Assembly (NCBI GenBank): GCA_030431775.1
Contig: JAUIHW010000008.1
Location: 62,001-126,000 of the forward strand
From: Gammaproteobacteria bacterium
GTDB taxonomy: Bacteria; Pseudomonadota; Gammaproteobacteria; Pseudomonadales; JAUIET01
Length of the DNA stretch: 64,000 bases
Reading direction: 5' to 3'
Shown: positions 20,703 through 30,670 of the stretch, in pieces
Layout: each line of letters begins with the position of its first letter
Position numbering within the stretch: position 1 is the stretch's first letter
The notes under the pieces: model-generated
Seen by the model: only the letters and a program-made list of their open reading frames with translations
Database searches by the model: none
What the model was told of the DNA's origin: nothing
Made by a program: the position numbers and the translations under genes

Positions 20703-23333
20703 TTACAGTTGCTTTAACCTCTGTCGTAAATTGTACAAAAACTCAAGGGCCTGGCGCGGGCTCATATCATCGGGCAGCACACTATCACGCAATTCCTCCA
20801 GCAGGTACAAGGCCGCTGTGCTCTCAGCGGAGCGTTCATCGCTTCCGAATAACTCGGCTTGCTGGGGCTTATCAGTGGCTGCTTGGCCAAGGGCAAGCGT
20901 TTCGAGACTGGCCAGCTTGTGGCGAGCCATTTGCACAACGCCCGTTGGTATTCCGGCCAATTTGGCGACGTGAATGCCATAGCTCTGGTTGGCAGGCCCC
21001 GGTTGTACACTGTGCAGAAACACAATAGAGTCATCAAATTCGGTGGCGTCCAGGTGCACATTGCTCACCGCGTCAAATTCCTCTTCCAACGCAGTCAGTT
21101 CGAAATAGTGGGTCGCAAACAGGGTGTAGGCTCGCAGTGTTTTGGTCAGTTCGACGGCACAGGCGTAGGCCAGCGCGAGGCCATCAAAGGTGCTGGTACC
21201 TCGGCCGATTTCATCCATTAACACCAAGCTGCGTTCGCTGGCGTTGTTTAGTATATTCGCAGCCTCGGTCATCTCTACCATAAATGTAGAGCGGCCGCCA
21301 GCAATGTCGTCTGATGAGCCGATGCGAGTAAAGATCTGGTCAAAGAGCCCCAGTTCCACTTTGCTAGCCGGTACGTAGCAGCCAATGTGGGCCAGCAATA
21401 CAACAATCGCTGTTTGCCGCATGTAAGTGGATTTGCCGCCCATGTTCGGGCCGGTAATCACCAGCATCCTTCGTGCATCGTGCAGACTAAGATCATTGGC
21501 GACAAAGGGCGCTTCGCTGGCCTGTTCAACCACCAAGTGCCGGCCCTGTTCGATCATTAACCTCGACGATTCACTAAACGCTGGGCGGCAGAGGTTCAGG
21601 GCGACCGCGCGCTCAGCGAGGTTTGCCAGTACGTCCACCGTAGCCACAGCGCGTGCGGATTCCTGCAGCTCGGTCAGGTCCTGGTTGAGCCGGTCAAGCA
21701 ACTGTTCATACAGGGCTTTCTCTCTGGCCAGTGCGCGCGCTTTACTGCTTAAAGCTCGGTCTTCAAATTCCTTCAGTTCGGGAGTGATGAAACGTTCGGC
21801 ATTTTTTAAGGTTTGCCGCCTGACATAGCGGTCCGGTGCTTGCTCGGACTGTGCCCGGCTGATCTCGATGTAATAACCATGCACACGGTTGTAGCCGACT
21901 TTGAGTGTGCTGATTCCAGTTTGCTCGCGTTCCCGTTGTTCAATGCTGAGCAAGTAGTCGCTGGCGTTTTCGCTGATGCTGCGCAGCTCATCCAGCTCCT
22001 TATCGTAGCTACTGGCTATTACGCCACCATCACGCATCACCATGGGTGGGTTGTCAACCAGAGCCCTTTCAAGCTCATCCGCCAGCGCTGGAAACTCCCC
22101 GAGTTCTACGAGCAGTTCGTCCAACAGTCCGTCATCGGTGGGAAGCAGTGATCGCAAACCTGGTAATATCTGCAGTGCCTGCGCCAGCTTGGCGAGGTCG
22201 CGAGGGCGGGCCGAACGCAATGCAACGCGGGCGAGAATGCGCTCGACATCGCCGATTTGCTGCAAGCATTCCTGCAGTGTTTCCAGGGTATCGGCCGTCA
22301 ACAGTGTTGCGATAGCACGTTGTCGGTTTTCGATGGCAGTGATATTGGCCAATGGGCGGTGCAGCCAACGGCGCAACAAGCGCCCACCCATCGCTGTTCG
22401 GGTGCCGTCGAGAACAGCCGCTATTGTATTGCTGGTACCACCGCTGATGTTCTGGTCAATCTCCAGATTGCGCCGCGTTGCGGCGTCCATGCGCAGGCCG
22501 TCATCGCTGCGCAAGATCTCCAGCCGGGTGATATGGGGCAGGGCTGCACGTTGGGTATGCTGGGCATAGGAAAGTACGGCGCCGGCAGCCTGAATCAGTG
22601 CGCTGTGCTGCTGAAGGTCGATCCCGAATCCATTCAGGTCCCGAGTGGCGAATTGGTCGCACAGCAGGCGGAATGCGGTGTCTGCTTCAAACTCCCAGGG
22701 TCCGCGACGTTGCACACTTCGGCAGGTTTGTGACAGGGTTTGCCGGCTTATTGGCAGGCTGGCTTCCTGGAGTTCGTGCAGTAGCAACTCTGCCGGGCGT
22801 AAACGCTGCAACTCGGCCGCGCAGGCTGTGGTTGATTCGAGCATGCTCGCTGCAAACCGTCCGCTGCTGATATCCAGATACGCCAGGCTGAATTGCTTAT
22901 CATGTTGCAGTAATGCAGCGAGCAGGTTGTCGGCCTGGCTGTCCAGAAAGGCCTCGTCGCTTACGGTGCCAGGGGTAACGATTCGCACGACCTCGCGATC
23001 CACTGGGCCTTTGCTGGTGGCCGGATCACCTATTTGTTCGCAAACCGCTACCGATTCCCCTTGGCGAACCAAGCGCCCCAAGTACGACTCGGCGGCATGG
23101 TATGGCACACCGGCCATTGGAATGGATTGACCGTTCGATTTGCCTCGCGCCGTTAGGGTAATATCCAGCAGTGCGGCCGCTTTTTTGGCATCGTCATAGA
23201 ACAGCTCATAGAAATCTCCCATTCTATAAAAAACAAGAAGATCAGGGTGTTGCGCCTTAATTTTCAAGTATTGCTGCATCATTGGCGTATGCTCTTGATG
23301 CTTGCTTTCAGACGCTTTTTGGGGCTTGGCCAT
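20703..23333 (-). CDS. mutS: MutS, DNA mismatch repair protein
   Basis: An 876-residue MutS1. The mismatch-recognition Phe-x-Glu motif is in [12 protein letters not shown] near the N-terminus. The C-terminal ABC-type ATPase has Walker [14 protein letters not shown] and Walker [17 protein letters not shown]. It binds mismatches and recruits MutL. The C-terminal tail carries the usual [15 protein letters not shown] tetramer-interface helix. I chose the ATG at 23333 because E. coli MutS starts close to the [11 protein letters not shown] segment. An in-frame ATG at 23387 with a weak AGG site would add 18 residues. Confidence 0.97.
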   Translation of the reverse strand: MAKPQKASESKHQEHTPMMQQYLKIKAQHPDLLVFYRMGDFYELFYDDAKKAAALLDITLTARGKSNGQSIPMAGVPYHAAESYLGRLVRQGESVAVCEQIGDPATSKGPVDREVVRIVTPGTVSDEAFLDSQADNLLAALLQHDKQFSLAYLDISSGRFAASMLESTTACAAELQRLRPAELLLHELQEASLPISRQTLSQTCRSVQRRGPWEFEADTAFRLLCDQFATRDLNGFGIDLQQHSALIQAAGAVLSYAQHTQRAALPHITRLEILRSDDGLRMDAATRRNLEIDQNISGGTSNTIAAVLDGTRTAMGGRLLRRWLHRPLANITAIENRQRAIATLLTADTLETLQECLQQIGDVERILARVALRSARPRDLAKLAQALQILPGLRSLLPTDDGLLDELLVELGEFPALADELERALVDNPPMVMRDGGVIASSYDKELDELRSISENASDYLLSIEQREREQTGISTLKVGYNRVHGYYIEISRAQSEQAPDRYVRRQTLKNAERFITPELKEFEDRALSSKARALAREKALYEQLLDRLNQDLTELQESARAVATVDVLANLAERAVALNLCRPAFSESSRLMIEQGRHLVVEQASEAPFVANDLSLHDARRMLVITGPNMGGKSTYMRQTAIVVLLAHIGCYVPASKVELGLFDQIFTRIGSSDDIAGGRSTFMVEMTEAANILNNASERSLVLMDEIGRGTSTFDGLALAYACAVELTKTLRAYTLFATHYFELTALEEEFDAVSNVHLDATEFDDSIVFLHSVQPGPANQSYGIHVAKLAGIPTGVVQMARHKLASLETLALGQAATDKPQQAELFGSDERSAESTAALYLLEELRDSVLPDDMSPRQALEFLYNLRQRLKQL

Positions 23334-23619
23334 GGCGGAGAATAAGGTGTGACTTGCGGTTACTTCACAGGCTGTGCGACCCACCATTGGCCTGCGTTAA
23401 GCGGCCATTAAACGGTGCTGTCGCGTTCGGCGTGCAGCATAACAAACCTTGCCGGGCGATGGCACCTGGAGGCTTTGCCGCTGCAGTTGTCGCGGCGTTG
23501 CATATGCTTCGAGTAAATCGAAGGTTTGATCCGAAACAAACAGTTTTCGCTTTCACGGTCGGTGAGCCATATTTAGCCTCGTACCAATAGTTAGCGTGCT
23601 TTTAGCAAGGAGCAAAGCC

Positions 23620-24285
23620 ATGATCGATGTCAACAGTGTAACGACCGTGTTCGCCGCGCCTGGCAGTTTGGGCAGCCGCCTGGCAAATGACGGCGCGATT
23701 GCCAACGCAGCCGACGTTCAGTCTGCCAATAACGGGGCATCGACCCAGCTGCGGGTGGGCGGGGCTGACTTACTGGGCCGACTGGCCTGGCAGGCCTATC
23801 AGTCCTACCATACGTTTAAGTCGCCGGCGAGGCAGCAGGCGGCTCCAGGCCGCAGTGCTCAGCCGCGCAAAGCGAATTATCTCCAGAGAAGCGCATTCGA
23901 AATCGACCGCGTCAGCGCAGCCATTGCGCCACTGCTGCTGGTAAAGACCATGATTTCTGCAGCCATGGCCAATGGCCATATCGACCCCCATGCCTGTACT
24001 CGGATTGTTGGTGATCTGGAGCGCATGCGTCTGTCATTGGAAGAGCGGGTGTTTCTGCTGGAGCAAATGAAAAACCCACAAACGATTCCCCAGCTTGCCG
24101 AACAGGTGGACAGCAAGCAAACAGCCATGGAGGTTTACGTGGCTGCGCTGCTGGTTACTGATAATCGCCAGGCTGACGCCTTGCGTTATCTGGATCGCCT
24201 GGCGGCCTACCTGGAGTTGCCCGCTGCGTTGGTGGACGCCTTGCAACAGTGCGGCCAAGCGCAGGACACAGCCACTGCTGCCTGA
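23620..24285 (+). CDS. DUF533 (YebE/TerB-like) family protein
   Basis: A 221-residue protein. The first ~100 residues are low-complexity and poorly conserved. Residues ~105-215 match the DUF533 domain, a TerB-like helical bundle (VKTMISAAMANGHID, MEVYVAALLVTDN, ALRYLDRLAAYLELP). An acidic Asp/His pair after GHID may bind a metal, as in TerB. In E. coli the YebE family is envelope-stress linked, but no function is proven. An AAGGAG ribosome site lies before the ATG at 23620, so I used that rather than the upstream frame opening. Confidence 0.75.
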   Translation: MIDVNSVTTVFAAPGSLGSRLANDGAIANAADVQSANNGASTQLRVGGADLLGRLAWQAYQSYHTFKSPARQQAAPGRSAQPRKANYLQRSAFEIDRVSAAIAPLLLVKTMISAAMANGHIDPHACTRIVGDLERMRLSLEERVFLLEQMKNPQTIPQLAEQVDSKQTAMEVYVAALLVTDNRQADALRYLDRLAAYLELPAALVDALQQCGQAQDTATAA

Positions 24286-24429
24286 TTCGCTGCGTTGAGT
24301 TCAGCTTGGCATTGTGCTCGGCGCGTTGCTCAGAGAAACCGGCGCGGGCGGTATAGGCCCGGGCAGCTGTATTTAGACTGTCATCATTGCTTGCTGTAAT
24401 AAACGGTTTACTGCTGGCAGAGACTGTTC

Positions 24430-25041
24430 ATGGCGAAAACCGGTGAAGACAATATTCAGCTGCTGTTTCCCACCGTGGTTCAGGTCAGTCAAATACCGGA
24501 TCACGAGCGGTTAAACGCCACCCTGCGCGATGCAATCGGCGACATTCGTGCCAGTGAACAAAATAGCAAGCCCTCGTCCTGGGCATGCGATCTGTATACC
24601 ACCATCGGCAATCCGCAGCGCCTGTTGCAATACCCCGGGCTGGATGAATTTCGCGATATCATCCAGGCCAAGCTGCTGAGCTACGCGCGTACTCTGGCCT
24701 ACGATGTGGAGCGCATGCCGCCGCGCATGCACGAATGCTGGGTGAACGTTTATGGCGCCGGTCAGGCGCAGGAGATCCACCTGCATCGTAACAGCGTCAT
24801 CAGTGGTATTTACTATGTTCAGGCACCAGAGCACAGCGGCGCCACACTGTTCTATTCGCCCGCTGCTGACGTGATGCTTGAGCCGCGTGCAGTGAAAGGC
24901 AATAACCTCAATGCTACCGTTACCGGTTTTCCACCGGTTGAAGGACGCATGCTGCTGTTTCGCAGTTCTCTGCGCCACAGCGTGTTGCCCGGCGACTTCA
25001 ACGGTGAGCGCATTACCATCGCTTTTAATGCAGTGATGTAA
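24430..25041 (+). CDS. TIGR02466-like 2-oxoglutarate/Fe(II) oxygenase
   Basis: A 203-residue protein of the putative 2OG-Fe(II) oxygenase family often found in marine bacteria and their phages. The likely iron ligands are the HxH of EIHLHRNSVISGIYYV and the distal His in SSLRHSVLPGD; the Arg in ERITIAFN would bind 2-oxoglutarate. The HxH form departs from the usual HxD but is common in this subfamily. Substrate unknown. The gene precedes recA by 262 bases and is probably a separate transcript. Confidence 0.8.
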   Translation: MAKTGEDNIQLLFPTVVQVSQIPDHERLNATLRDAIGDIRASEQNSKPSSWACDLYTTIGNPQRLLQYPGLDEFRDIIQAKLLSYARTLAYDVERMPPRMHECWVNVYGAGQAQEIHLHRNSVISGIYYVQAPEHSGATLFYSPAADVMLEPRAVKGNNLNATVTGFPPVEGRMLLFRSSLRHSVLPGDFNGERITIAFNAVM

Positions 25042-25139
25042 GCGCCTGTTGTCCGAGACCCATCGATTTGGCTGCCTGGCGCGGCACGCCGTACAATTCA
25101 CATTGTTTTGTGTCAGGGGCTGGACAGCTTCCAGTAATA

Positions 25140-25155
25140 CTGATTAAATATACAG
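25140..25155 (+). promoter_or_regulatory. LexA box upstream of recA
   Basis: CTGATTAAATATACAG matches the gammaproteobacterial SOS operator CTGT-N8-ACAG with one mismatch (A for the fourth base) and an AT-rich centre. It lies 148 bases before the recA ATG, which implies LexA control and a fairly long leader. Confidence 0.7.
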
Positions 25156-25303
25156 GTGTTTTGCGATCGTGGCTTTTCCGGTAAAGAAGCACCAGCCGGT
25201 AAAGGAAGCAAGGACTGCTTCGTTCCTCACAACCCAGGTCAGAATACAAGGCATCGGGCCGCTTGGCGGCCTGTTAGATAATGTAGCCATTTAGGAGAAT
25301 CCT

Positions 25304-26353
25304 ATGAACACAGACAGCAACAAACAAAAAGCCCTGGACGCCGCACTGGCGCAAATAGAACGCCAATTTGGTAAAGGCACAGTTATGCGCATGGGCGAAG
25401 AGCCGCGTGTCGCCATTCCATCTATATCCACGGGCTCCTTAGGCCTGGATGTGGCGCTCGGAATTGGGGGCCTACCCAAAGGCCGTATTGTCGAGATCTA
25501 TGGCCCGGAGTCTTCCGGTAAAACCACGCTTACTCTGCAGGTGATCGCCGAATGCCAGAAGGCCGGTGGCAATGCAGCGTTTGTTGACGCAGAACATGCT
25601 CTTGACCCAATCTATGCGGAAAAACTCGGTGTCAACATCGATGACCTGATTGTTTCCCAGCCGGATACCGGCGAACAGGCGCTGGAGGTTACCGATATGC
25701 TGGTACGCAGCGGCGCGATCGATGTACTGGTTGTTGATTCCGTTGCGGCGCTCACGCCAAAAGCGGAAATTGAAGGCGAGATGGGTGATTCGCACATGGG
25801 CCTGCAGGCTCGCCTGCTCAGCCAGGCAATGCGCAAGATTACCGGTAATATCAAGCAAGCCAACTGTCTGGTGATTTTTATCAACCAGATCCGCATGAAA
25901 ATAGGCGTCATGTTCGGCAGCCCGGAAACCACCACAGGGGGCAACGCCCTGAAGTTCTATTCTTCAGTACGTTTGGATATTCGTCGAATTGGCTCAGTGA
26001 AGGAAGGCGACGAGGTGGTCGGTAATGAGACGCGCGTTAAAGTTGTTAAAAACAAGGTGTCTCCGCCATTTCGGCAAGCCGAATTCCAGATATTGTATGG
26101 CCAGGGTATTAATCGCCTGGCTGAAGTGATTGACCTGGGCGTTAAGCAAGGCTTGGTGGATAAATCAGGTGCCTGGTATGCCTACCAAGGGGACAAAATC
26201 GGCCAGGGTAAAGCCAATGCCGTTAAATTCCTGCAGGAAAACCCGGATATTGCCGAATCAATCGAAACACAGTTGCGCCAGCAATTACTCGGTACTCAAT
26301 CAGCGTCAGAGGCTGAGGCTGAAGACGACACGGTCGTTCCACTGGAAGCCTGA
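25304..26353 (+). CDS. recA: RecA recombinase
   Basis: A 349-residue RecA that forms the presynaptic filament for strand exchange and triggers LexA self-cleavage. Walker A is GPESSGKT (residues 67-74); the L2 loop region is in [19 protein letters not shown]. The C-terminal tail is acidic ([10 protein letters not shown]), as in other gammaproteobacteria. A TAGGAGAAT ribosome site precedes the ATG. It is followed after 6 bases by recX and preceded by a LexA box. Confidence 0.99.
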   Translation: MNTDSNKQKALDAALAQIERQFGKGTVMRMGEEPRVAIPSISTGSLGLDVALGIGGLPKGRIVEIYGPESSGKTTLTLQVIAECQKAGGNAAFVDAEHALDPIYAEKLGVNIDDLIVSQPDTGEQALEVTDMLVRSGAIDVLVVDSVAALTPKAEIEGEMGDSHMGLQARLLSQAMRKITGNIKQANCLVIFINQIRMKIGVMFGSPETTTGGNALKFYSSVRLDIRRIGSVKEGDEVVGNETRVKVVKNKVSPPFRQAEFQILYGQGINRLAEVIDLGVKQGLVDKSGAWYAYQGDKIGQGKANAVKFLQENPDIAESIETQLRQQLLGTQSASEAEAEDDTVVPLEA

Positions 26354-26359
26354 TAAACA

Positions 26360-26860
26360 ATGGATATCATCTCTCCGGAGGCCGAAACGGCTGACGGGGA
26401 TTTACGCCGGGCCAGCATTGATCTGCTGGCTCGCCGTGAGCATTCCTGCGTTGAACTGCGGCGAAAGCTAGGGCGTAAATTCCAGTCCCGTTATTCGGTT
26501 GAAGAAATCGATAATGTCATAGAAACGCTGGCGGCGGAGGGCTTGCAAAGCGATCTGCGGTTTGCCGAAAGCTACGCTCGTGCCCGTTACGAAAAAGGCG
26601 ATGGCCCCTACAAAATCAAGGCCGCTTTACAGGAGCGGGGTATACATGCCGGCTTGGTGGAGCGCGTGCTCGGTGACGAGCAGTTTGACTGGCAGCGCCG
26701 GGCGAAACTGCTCTATCAGCGGAAATTCGCCATCCAAGCTCGGTTGCGACAGCGTCCAGGCCAATATGATGAGGATGAGCTTAAGCAACGGGCACGAGAA
26801 ATTCGCTTCTTGCAGTCTCGGGGGTTTCCCAAAGAAGTGATTTATTCTGTATTAGCCTGA
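26360..26860 (+). CDS. recX: RecX, regulator of RecA
   Basis: A 166-residue basic helical protein that caps and modulates RecA filaments. It has the three-repeat RecX layout and family motifs DLLARREHSCVELRRKL, YARARYEKGDGPYKIK and FLQSRGFPKEVIYSVL at the end. It is co-transcribed with recA (6-base gap). An 11-bp tandem duplication covers its stop codon. Confidence 0.95.
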   Translation: MDIISPEAETADGDLRRASIDLLARREHSCVELRRKLGRKFQSRYSVEEIDNVIETLAAEGLQSDLRFAESYARARYEKGDGPYKIKAALQERGIHAGLVERVLGDEQFDWQRRAKLLYQRKFAIQARLRQRPGQYDEDELKQRAREIRFLQSRGFPKEVIYSVLA

Positions 26861-26871
26861 TATTAGCCTGA
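26850..26871 (+). repeat. 11-bp tandem duplication over the recX stop codon
   Basis: TATTAGCCTGA occurs twice head to tail (26850-26860 and 26861-26871). The first copy holds the last codons and TGA of recX and the second is untranslated. It looks like a small slippage event and does not change the protein. Confidence 0.9.
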
Positions 26872-26961
26872 TATTTTTCTTTGAGATGTCCGGGCTGCGC
26901 TGGCTTTTCGCCGGCTGCTGGAACAGAATGACGGTTTTCGAAACCGTTCAAGAGAGTAACC

Positions 26962-27393
26962 ATGTCACTGCACGATGCCTACGATGATCAGAATGTTTTT
27001 GCCAAAATTCTGCGGGAGGAAATGCCCGCGGTAAAAGTGTTTGAAGATGACAAGACACTGGCTTTCATGGACGTGATGCCGCAGGTACCTGGGCATGTTC
27101 TGGTCATTCCAAAGTATCCCGCCACTAATCTGCTGCATCTGGAACCGGATTTTGCCGCAGCCATGATGCTGACCACTCAAAAGATAGGCCGAGCTGTGCA
27201 GCAGGCCACCGACGCACCAGGATTCATGGTCGCGCAGTTGAACGGTCCGGCCGCTGGACAGACCGTGTTTCACATTCATATGCACATCCTGCCACGCCAC
27301 GATGGCATCGAGCTAAAAATGCATGCTCGGGGAATGGCTGAGCAGTCCGAATTGCAAACGATGGCGGAAAAAATACGAGCATGCCTTGAGTAA
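26962..27393 (+). CDS. HIT family protein
   Basis: A 143-residue histidine-triad nucleotide-binding protein. The catalytic triad motif is HIHMHIL, preceded by a typical nucleotide-binding loop (LNGPAAGQTVFHIH). Family members hydrolyse nucleotide phosphoramidates or dinucleotides. The extended C-terminus (MAEQSELQTMAEKIRACL) resembles the bacterial HinT/FHIT-like branch. A GAGAG site precedes the ATG at 26962. A cupin gene follows 4 bases later. Confidence 0.93.
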   Translation: MSLHDAYDDQNVFAKILREEMPAVKVFEDDKTLAFMDVMPQVPGHVLVIPKYPATNLLHLEPDFAAAMMLTTQKIGRAVQQATDAPGFMVAQLNGPAAGQTVFHIHMHILPRHDGIELKMHARGMAEQSELQTMAEKIRACLE

Positions 27394-27397
27394 GCTC

Positions 27398-27766
27398 ATG
27401 AAAAGTGCCGTCAAACGCGCAGCGGATGCTGTTGAGTTTGCAACGCAAGAGCGTTGTTTCATTACGGAAATCGCCAATGACGATGAAGACCCGGGCTTGT
27501 CGATCGCACTGGCTCGCGTGCAGCCTGGAGTAGCCACGGCGTGGCATGCCGTTAGCGCCACCGCGGAACGCTATCTGATTATTCAGGGGCGCGGGCGTGT
27601 GGAGGTGGGCGACCAGTTGGTAGCAAAAGTCGGCCAGGGCGATGTGGTGCGAATTGCAGCGGGTGAACGCCAGCGTATTGTCAATTGTGGCGATGTTGAC
27701 CTGCTGTTCTACGCCTTGTGTACGCCGCGTTTCGAAGCCGACAACTACGTTGACTTGGAGCCCTGA
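27398..27766 (+). CDS. Small cupin-domain protein
   Basis: A 122-residue single-domain cupin. The beta-barrel motifs are PGVATAWHAVSATAERYLIIQGRG and the second motif around AAGERQRIVNCGDVDLLFYALC; the first is shorter here than usual. The first motif keeps one His and a Glu but lacks the normal HxH, and the second has Gln in place of the expected His. Metal binding is therefore uncertain. I start it at the ATG at 27398, 4 bases after the HIT stop. Its last 22 bases overlap the convergent kinase gene. Function unknown. Confidence 0.75.
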   Translation: MKSAVKRAADAVEFATQERCFITEIANDDEDPGLSIALARVQPGVATAWHAVSATAERYLIIQGRGRVEVGDQLVAKVGQGDVVRIAAGERQRIVNCGDVDLLFYALCTPRFEADNYVDLEP

Positions 27767-29829
27767 AGCGGCAGATCAACTTCAAAGCAAACACCAATTC
27801 CATTCACCAGGTTGTACGCTCGCACTGAGCCATTATGGAACTCAGCGATCAGTTTGACGATATGCAGGCCCAAACCGAGATGCACACCGGTGCTCTGCGG
27901 GTTTCTCAGTGACACCATTTTCTTGAACAGTTCGCTCTGCAGGGTCTCCTCAAGCACTCGACCTTCATTACTGACACTGATAATGCAGTTATGACCCCGC
28001 AGGCCGCAAGTGATTGTTATCTGGCTGCCTTCCGGTGCAAAATCGGTGGCGTTTTCAACCAGTTTATCGAGCATTTGCACAATTAATTCTGGTGCCAGCG
28101 CAAGCAATAATTGCTCACACCCGCTGGAATTTTGAAAAACAATCTGGTGGCGCGAGTAGAGGTCAGCGTACGCTGAGCTGAGCGCAGTCAATAAAGCGAT
28201 GAGATCGGTAGTTTCCCTGTCAGCACTTTCAATACTTTCTTCAACCCGGGTAGCTTCGCTCATTGCGGCAAGAATATGGGTGAGTTGTTGGGTTCCGTCT
28301 CGTGCTCGTTGCACGTAAATCGCTGAGTCCTGCTCGCTCACTTCACGCTCCAGGTTTTCCAGCGAGGTTTCTACCACGGCCAGCGGAGTGCGCAATTCAT
28401 GAGACAGCTTGCGAGACAGGCTTTGCAGGTAATCCGTGTACTCCTCGACCCGCCGTAATAATTTGCCATAGTTCCGCCCAAGATCACCAATTTCGTCTCG
28501 AGCAGAGGAATCCGCAAAATCGCTGCGCACACTGCCATCGGCATTAATGCTTCGCTGCGCAGCCTGGCTGAGCCTGCGGATACGCAGCGACAGCCAGCTG
28601 GCATAGGCCAGCAAGGCCATAACTGTCACCAGTAGCACGGCAAAGCTGATCAGAAAAATGCGGTTGAAGGCGTTGTCTGTAAGAGCTAGGAATTCTTCAC
28701 TGCTTTGCTCAACGTAAAAAGCCCCGATGAGCAGGCCGTCTGAAAAAAGTGGCACGGCTGTGCCGAGAATGCTTCGATTGGACAGGGCTTCTCCTCGATA
28801 CCATTGCTGCGCAGGCCTGCCCTGCAGGGCCGAGTGAATTTCCTGTCGGTTCTCCAAATTGCTGGAAGTGAGGCCCTGGTAGCTGCGTTCTGGTAATTGC
28901 AGAATGGCGGTGTACAACGAACGCAACGCCCAGTAGGTGTTGTCTCTATCGTGTTCCTGGATCGAACCCTGTTCAGAAATTTTTCGGCCATCCCGGTCCA
29001 CTATGCCAAGCTTTTGCCCGGTTTGCCGAAAAAGTTGCAGCCGTGCAGCGAGACTTTGAGTTGTGTACACTGCGTGCGGTGGCAGGTTCGTGTCGGCCGG
29101 TATGCTGCCATAGTTCAATAGTTCGGTATGACGGTTAACATCATGACGGTAAAAGCCAATTCTGCCGCCGCTTAGTGTAATAGGCAGAGAAACTTCAATA
29201 TTGTAACCGCCGACGGTATCCTGCCAGTAAGCGCTAATAGCAGGCTCAGAGCCGGCGGGTTGGCCGTTAACTAATTCGCGAATATTGATTCTGCCTGGCG
29301 AACTGCTGGCGACAACGAAACGGCGCGCCGGGACTCGTGCATTACGGTCTTCGTCACCACCGAGCACCAGTATCAGCTGATCACTGGTGTTAGGGCTGGC
29401 TGGATTATAGTAATTAATGTCCTGATCGCGGACCTCAAAATACAGATAGAAACGACCGTCGCGATTCAAAGCTCGATAACTTATGGTCTGTTCGGGATAG
29501 TTCGCAGCAAACAGGGTTTCAATAGGGGCATTATCCCAGTTATCTTCGTCCAGGTAGCCGTCCACGATTATAGCCAGCGGTGCCTGGTGGAAGGTAATTG
29601 CCTGAAGATCAGAGTCGTTTTGCACCGAGGCAGGCGTGTCACGCCGTAGCAACTGAAGAATCGTGTGGTCCGCCTGCAGCGCACTGGCAATCGCTGAACT
29701 GCTGGCCTGCAGGCTTTGTTCCTGGCCGTGGCGCAGTGCTGACTCCACTTCTCTCACAAACTGGCAACCTGCCCAAGGCAGGCTTAAAAATAACAGACTG
29801 AGTAACAGCAACTGGCGTTTTAATGGCAT
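27745..29829 (-). CDS. pdsS: Dedicated sortase system sensor histidine kinase
   Basis: A 694-residue inner-membrane kinase. It has an N-terminal hydrophobic segment, a large periplasmic region, a second membrane helix at about 390-411, a HAMP-like linker, and the phosphoacceptor His477 in RKLSHELRTPLAVV. The ATPase motifs are the N-box LVENATDFAP and LGLGLHIVKLI. The periplasmic part contains a CBM9/DOMON-like sandwich (VDGYLDEDNWDNA, residues 89-101), so it may sense a carbohydrate or other surface ligand. The arrangement and neighbours match the proteobacterial dedicated sortase kinase family. Its ATG overlaps the stop of the response regulator gene (TGATG), so the two are coupled. Confidence 0.88.
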   Translation of the reverse strand: MPLKRQLLLLSLLFLSLPWAGCQFVREVESALRHGQEQSLQASSSAIASALQADHTILQLLRRDTPASVQNDSDLQAITFHQAPLAIIVDGYLDEDNWDNAPIETLFAANYPEQTISYRALNRDGRFYLYFEVRDQDINYYNPASPNTSDQLILVLGGDEDRNARVPARRFVVASSSPGRINIRELVNGQPAGSEPAISAYWQDTVGGYNIEVSLPITLSGGRIGFYRHDVNRHTELLNYGSIPADTNLPPHAVYTTQSLAARLQLFRQTGQKLGIVDRDGRKISEQGSIQEHDRDNTYWALRSLYTAILQLPERSYQGLTSSNLENRQEIHSALQGRPAQQWYRGEALSNRSILGTAVPLFSDGLLIGAFYVEQSSEEFLALTDNAFNRIFLISFAVLLVTVMALLAYASWLSLRIRRLSQAAQRSINADGSVRSDFADSSARDEIGDLGRNYGKLLRRVEEYTDYLQSLSRKLSHELRTPLAVVETSLENLEREVSEQDSAIYVQRARDGTQQLTHILAAMSEATRVEESIESADRETTDLIALLTALSSAYADLYSRHQIVFQNSSGCEQLLLALAPELIVQMLDKLVENATDFAPEGSQITITCGLRGHNCIISVSNEGRVLEETLQSELFKKMVSLRNPQSTGVHLGLGLHIVKLIAEFHNGSVRAYNLVNGIGVCFEVDLPLQGSKST

Positions 29830-30521
29830 CAGTCGGCGACCCAGCGATAACCCATGCCGTAGGCCGTTTCAATACGATCGAAACCATCGTCTACTGCCAG
29901 AAACTTTTTACGAATACGTTTAATGTGCGAGGTGATGGTATTGTCGTCAAGCACCGCATTGGCGGCGTCCATCAGTTGCTGGCGGTTTTTCACATGACCC
30001 GGGTGCTGAGCAAGGGCATACACGATCCAGAATTCGGTAACGGTCAGGCTTACCGCCTGCTCCTGCCATTCTGTGGTCATGGTTTGCTGGTTAATGGTCA
30101 ATTTGCCCCGGGTAATGACATCGCCTTTACGGGTAGGTTCGCTCAAGGCGTCCACTCGTCGAAACAGTGCAGTAATACGGGCCAGCATTTGTGCCTGGCT
30201 GATATTCTTGCTCAGGTAGTCGTCGGCGCCAAGGCGCAGCCCCGAGATGACATCCAACTCGCTGTCACGGGCTGTCAAAAACACGATGGGTAATTCCGGC
30301 GCACGTGCTCGAAGGTTTCGGCACAGGTCGAAGCCACCTTCCACCTCGTCACCCAGACCAATATCGATAATGGCCAGATCGGGCAGGGCCTGCTCAAAAG
30401 CCGCTTCCGCTTGCAACCGGGACCCATAGATGCTGGCCTCGAAACCCAATCGTTGCAGGGCATCGCGATAATTTTCGGCGATTCCGGCTTCGTCTTCAAC
30501 AATGGCAATTCGCTTGGGCAT
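29829..30521 (-). CDS. pdsR: Dedicated sortase system response regulator
   Basis: A 230-residue OmpR/PhoB-type regulator. The receiver has the acidic pocket (VEDEAG), the phospho-Asp53 in LAIIDIGLG, the Thr in VFLTARDS and the Lys in YLSKNIS. The C-terminal winged helix ends in ETAYGMGYRWVAD. It should be phosphorylated by the overlapping kinase and control the divergent sortase/target operon, which starts about 150 bases away. No direct repeat that could be its operator stands out in that gap. Confidence 0.92.
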   Translation of the reverse strand: MPKRIAIVEDEAGIAENYRDALQRLGFEASIYGSRLQAEAAFEQALPDLAIIDIGLGDEVEGGFDLCRNLRARAPELPIVFLTARDSELDVISGLRLGADDYLSKNISQAQMLARITALFRRVDALSEPTRKGDVITRGKLTINQQTMTTEWQEQAVSLTVTEFWIVYALAQHPGHVKNRQQLMDAANAVLDDNTITSHIKRIRKKFLAVDDGFDRIETAYGMGYRWVAD

Positions 30522-30670
30522 AACCGGCTATTTTAGCCTATTGAAGTGCTGCCGGTGAGTTTGCCACATTTCGCCACAATTGATCACTGAATCGACACGC
30601 TTGCGCCCCGTGACTGCCTGAATTGTTGAGCACACTGAATGCTCAGCAACGCAATAGAAGGAGCGGCCGC

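Noticed and set aside
27323-27397. Longer start for the cupin gene inside the HIT gene
   Set aside because: The added residues are the shifted-frame reading of the HIT C-terminus; the ATG at 27398 lies just after the HIT stop.
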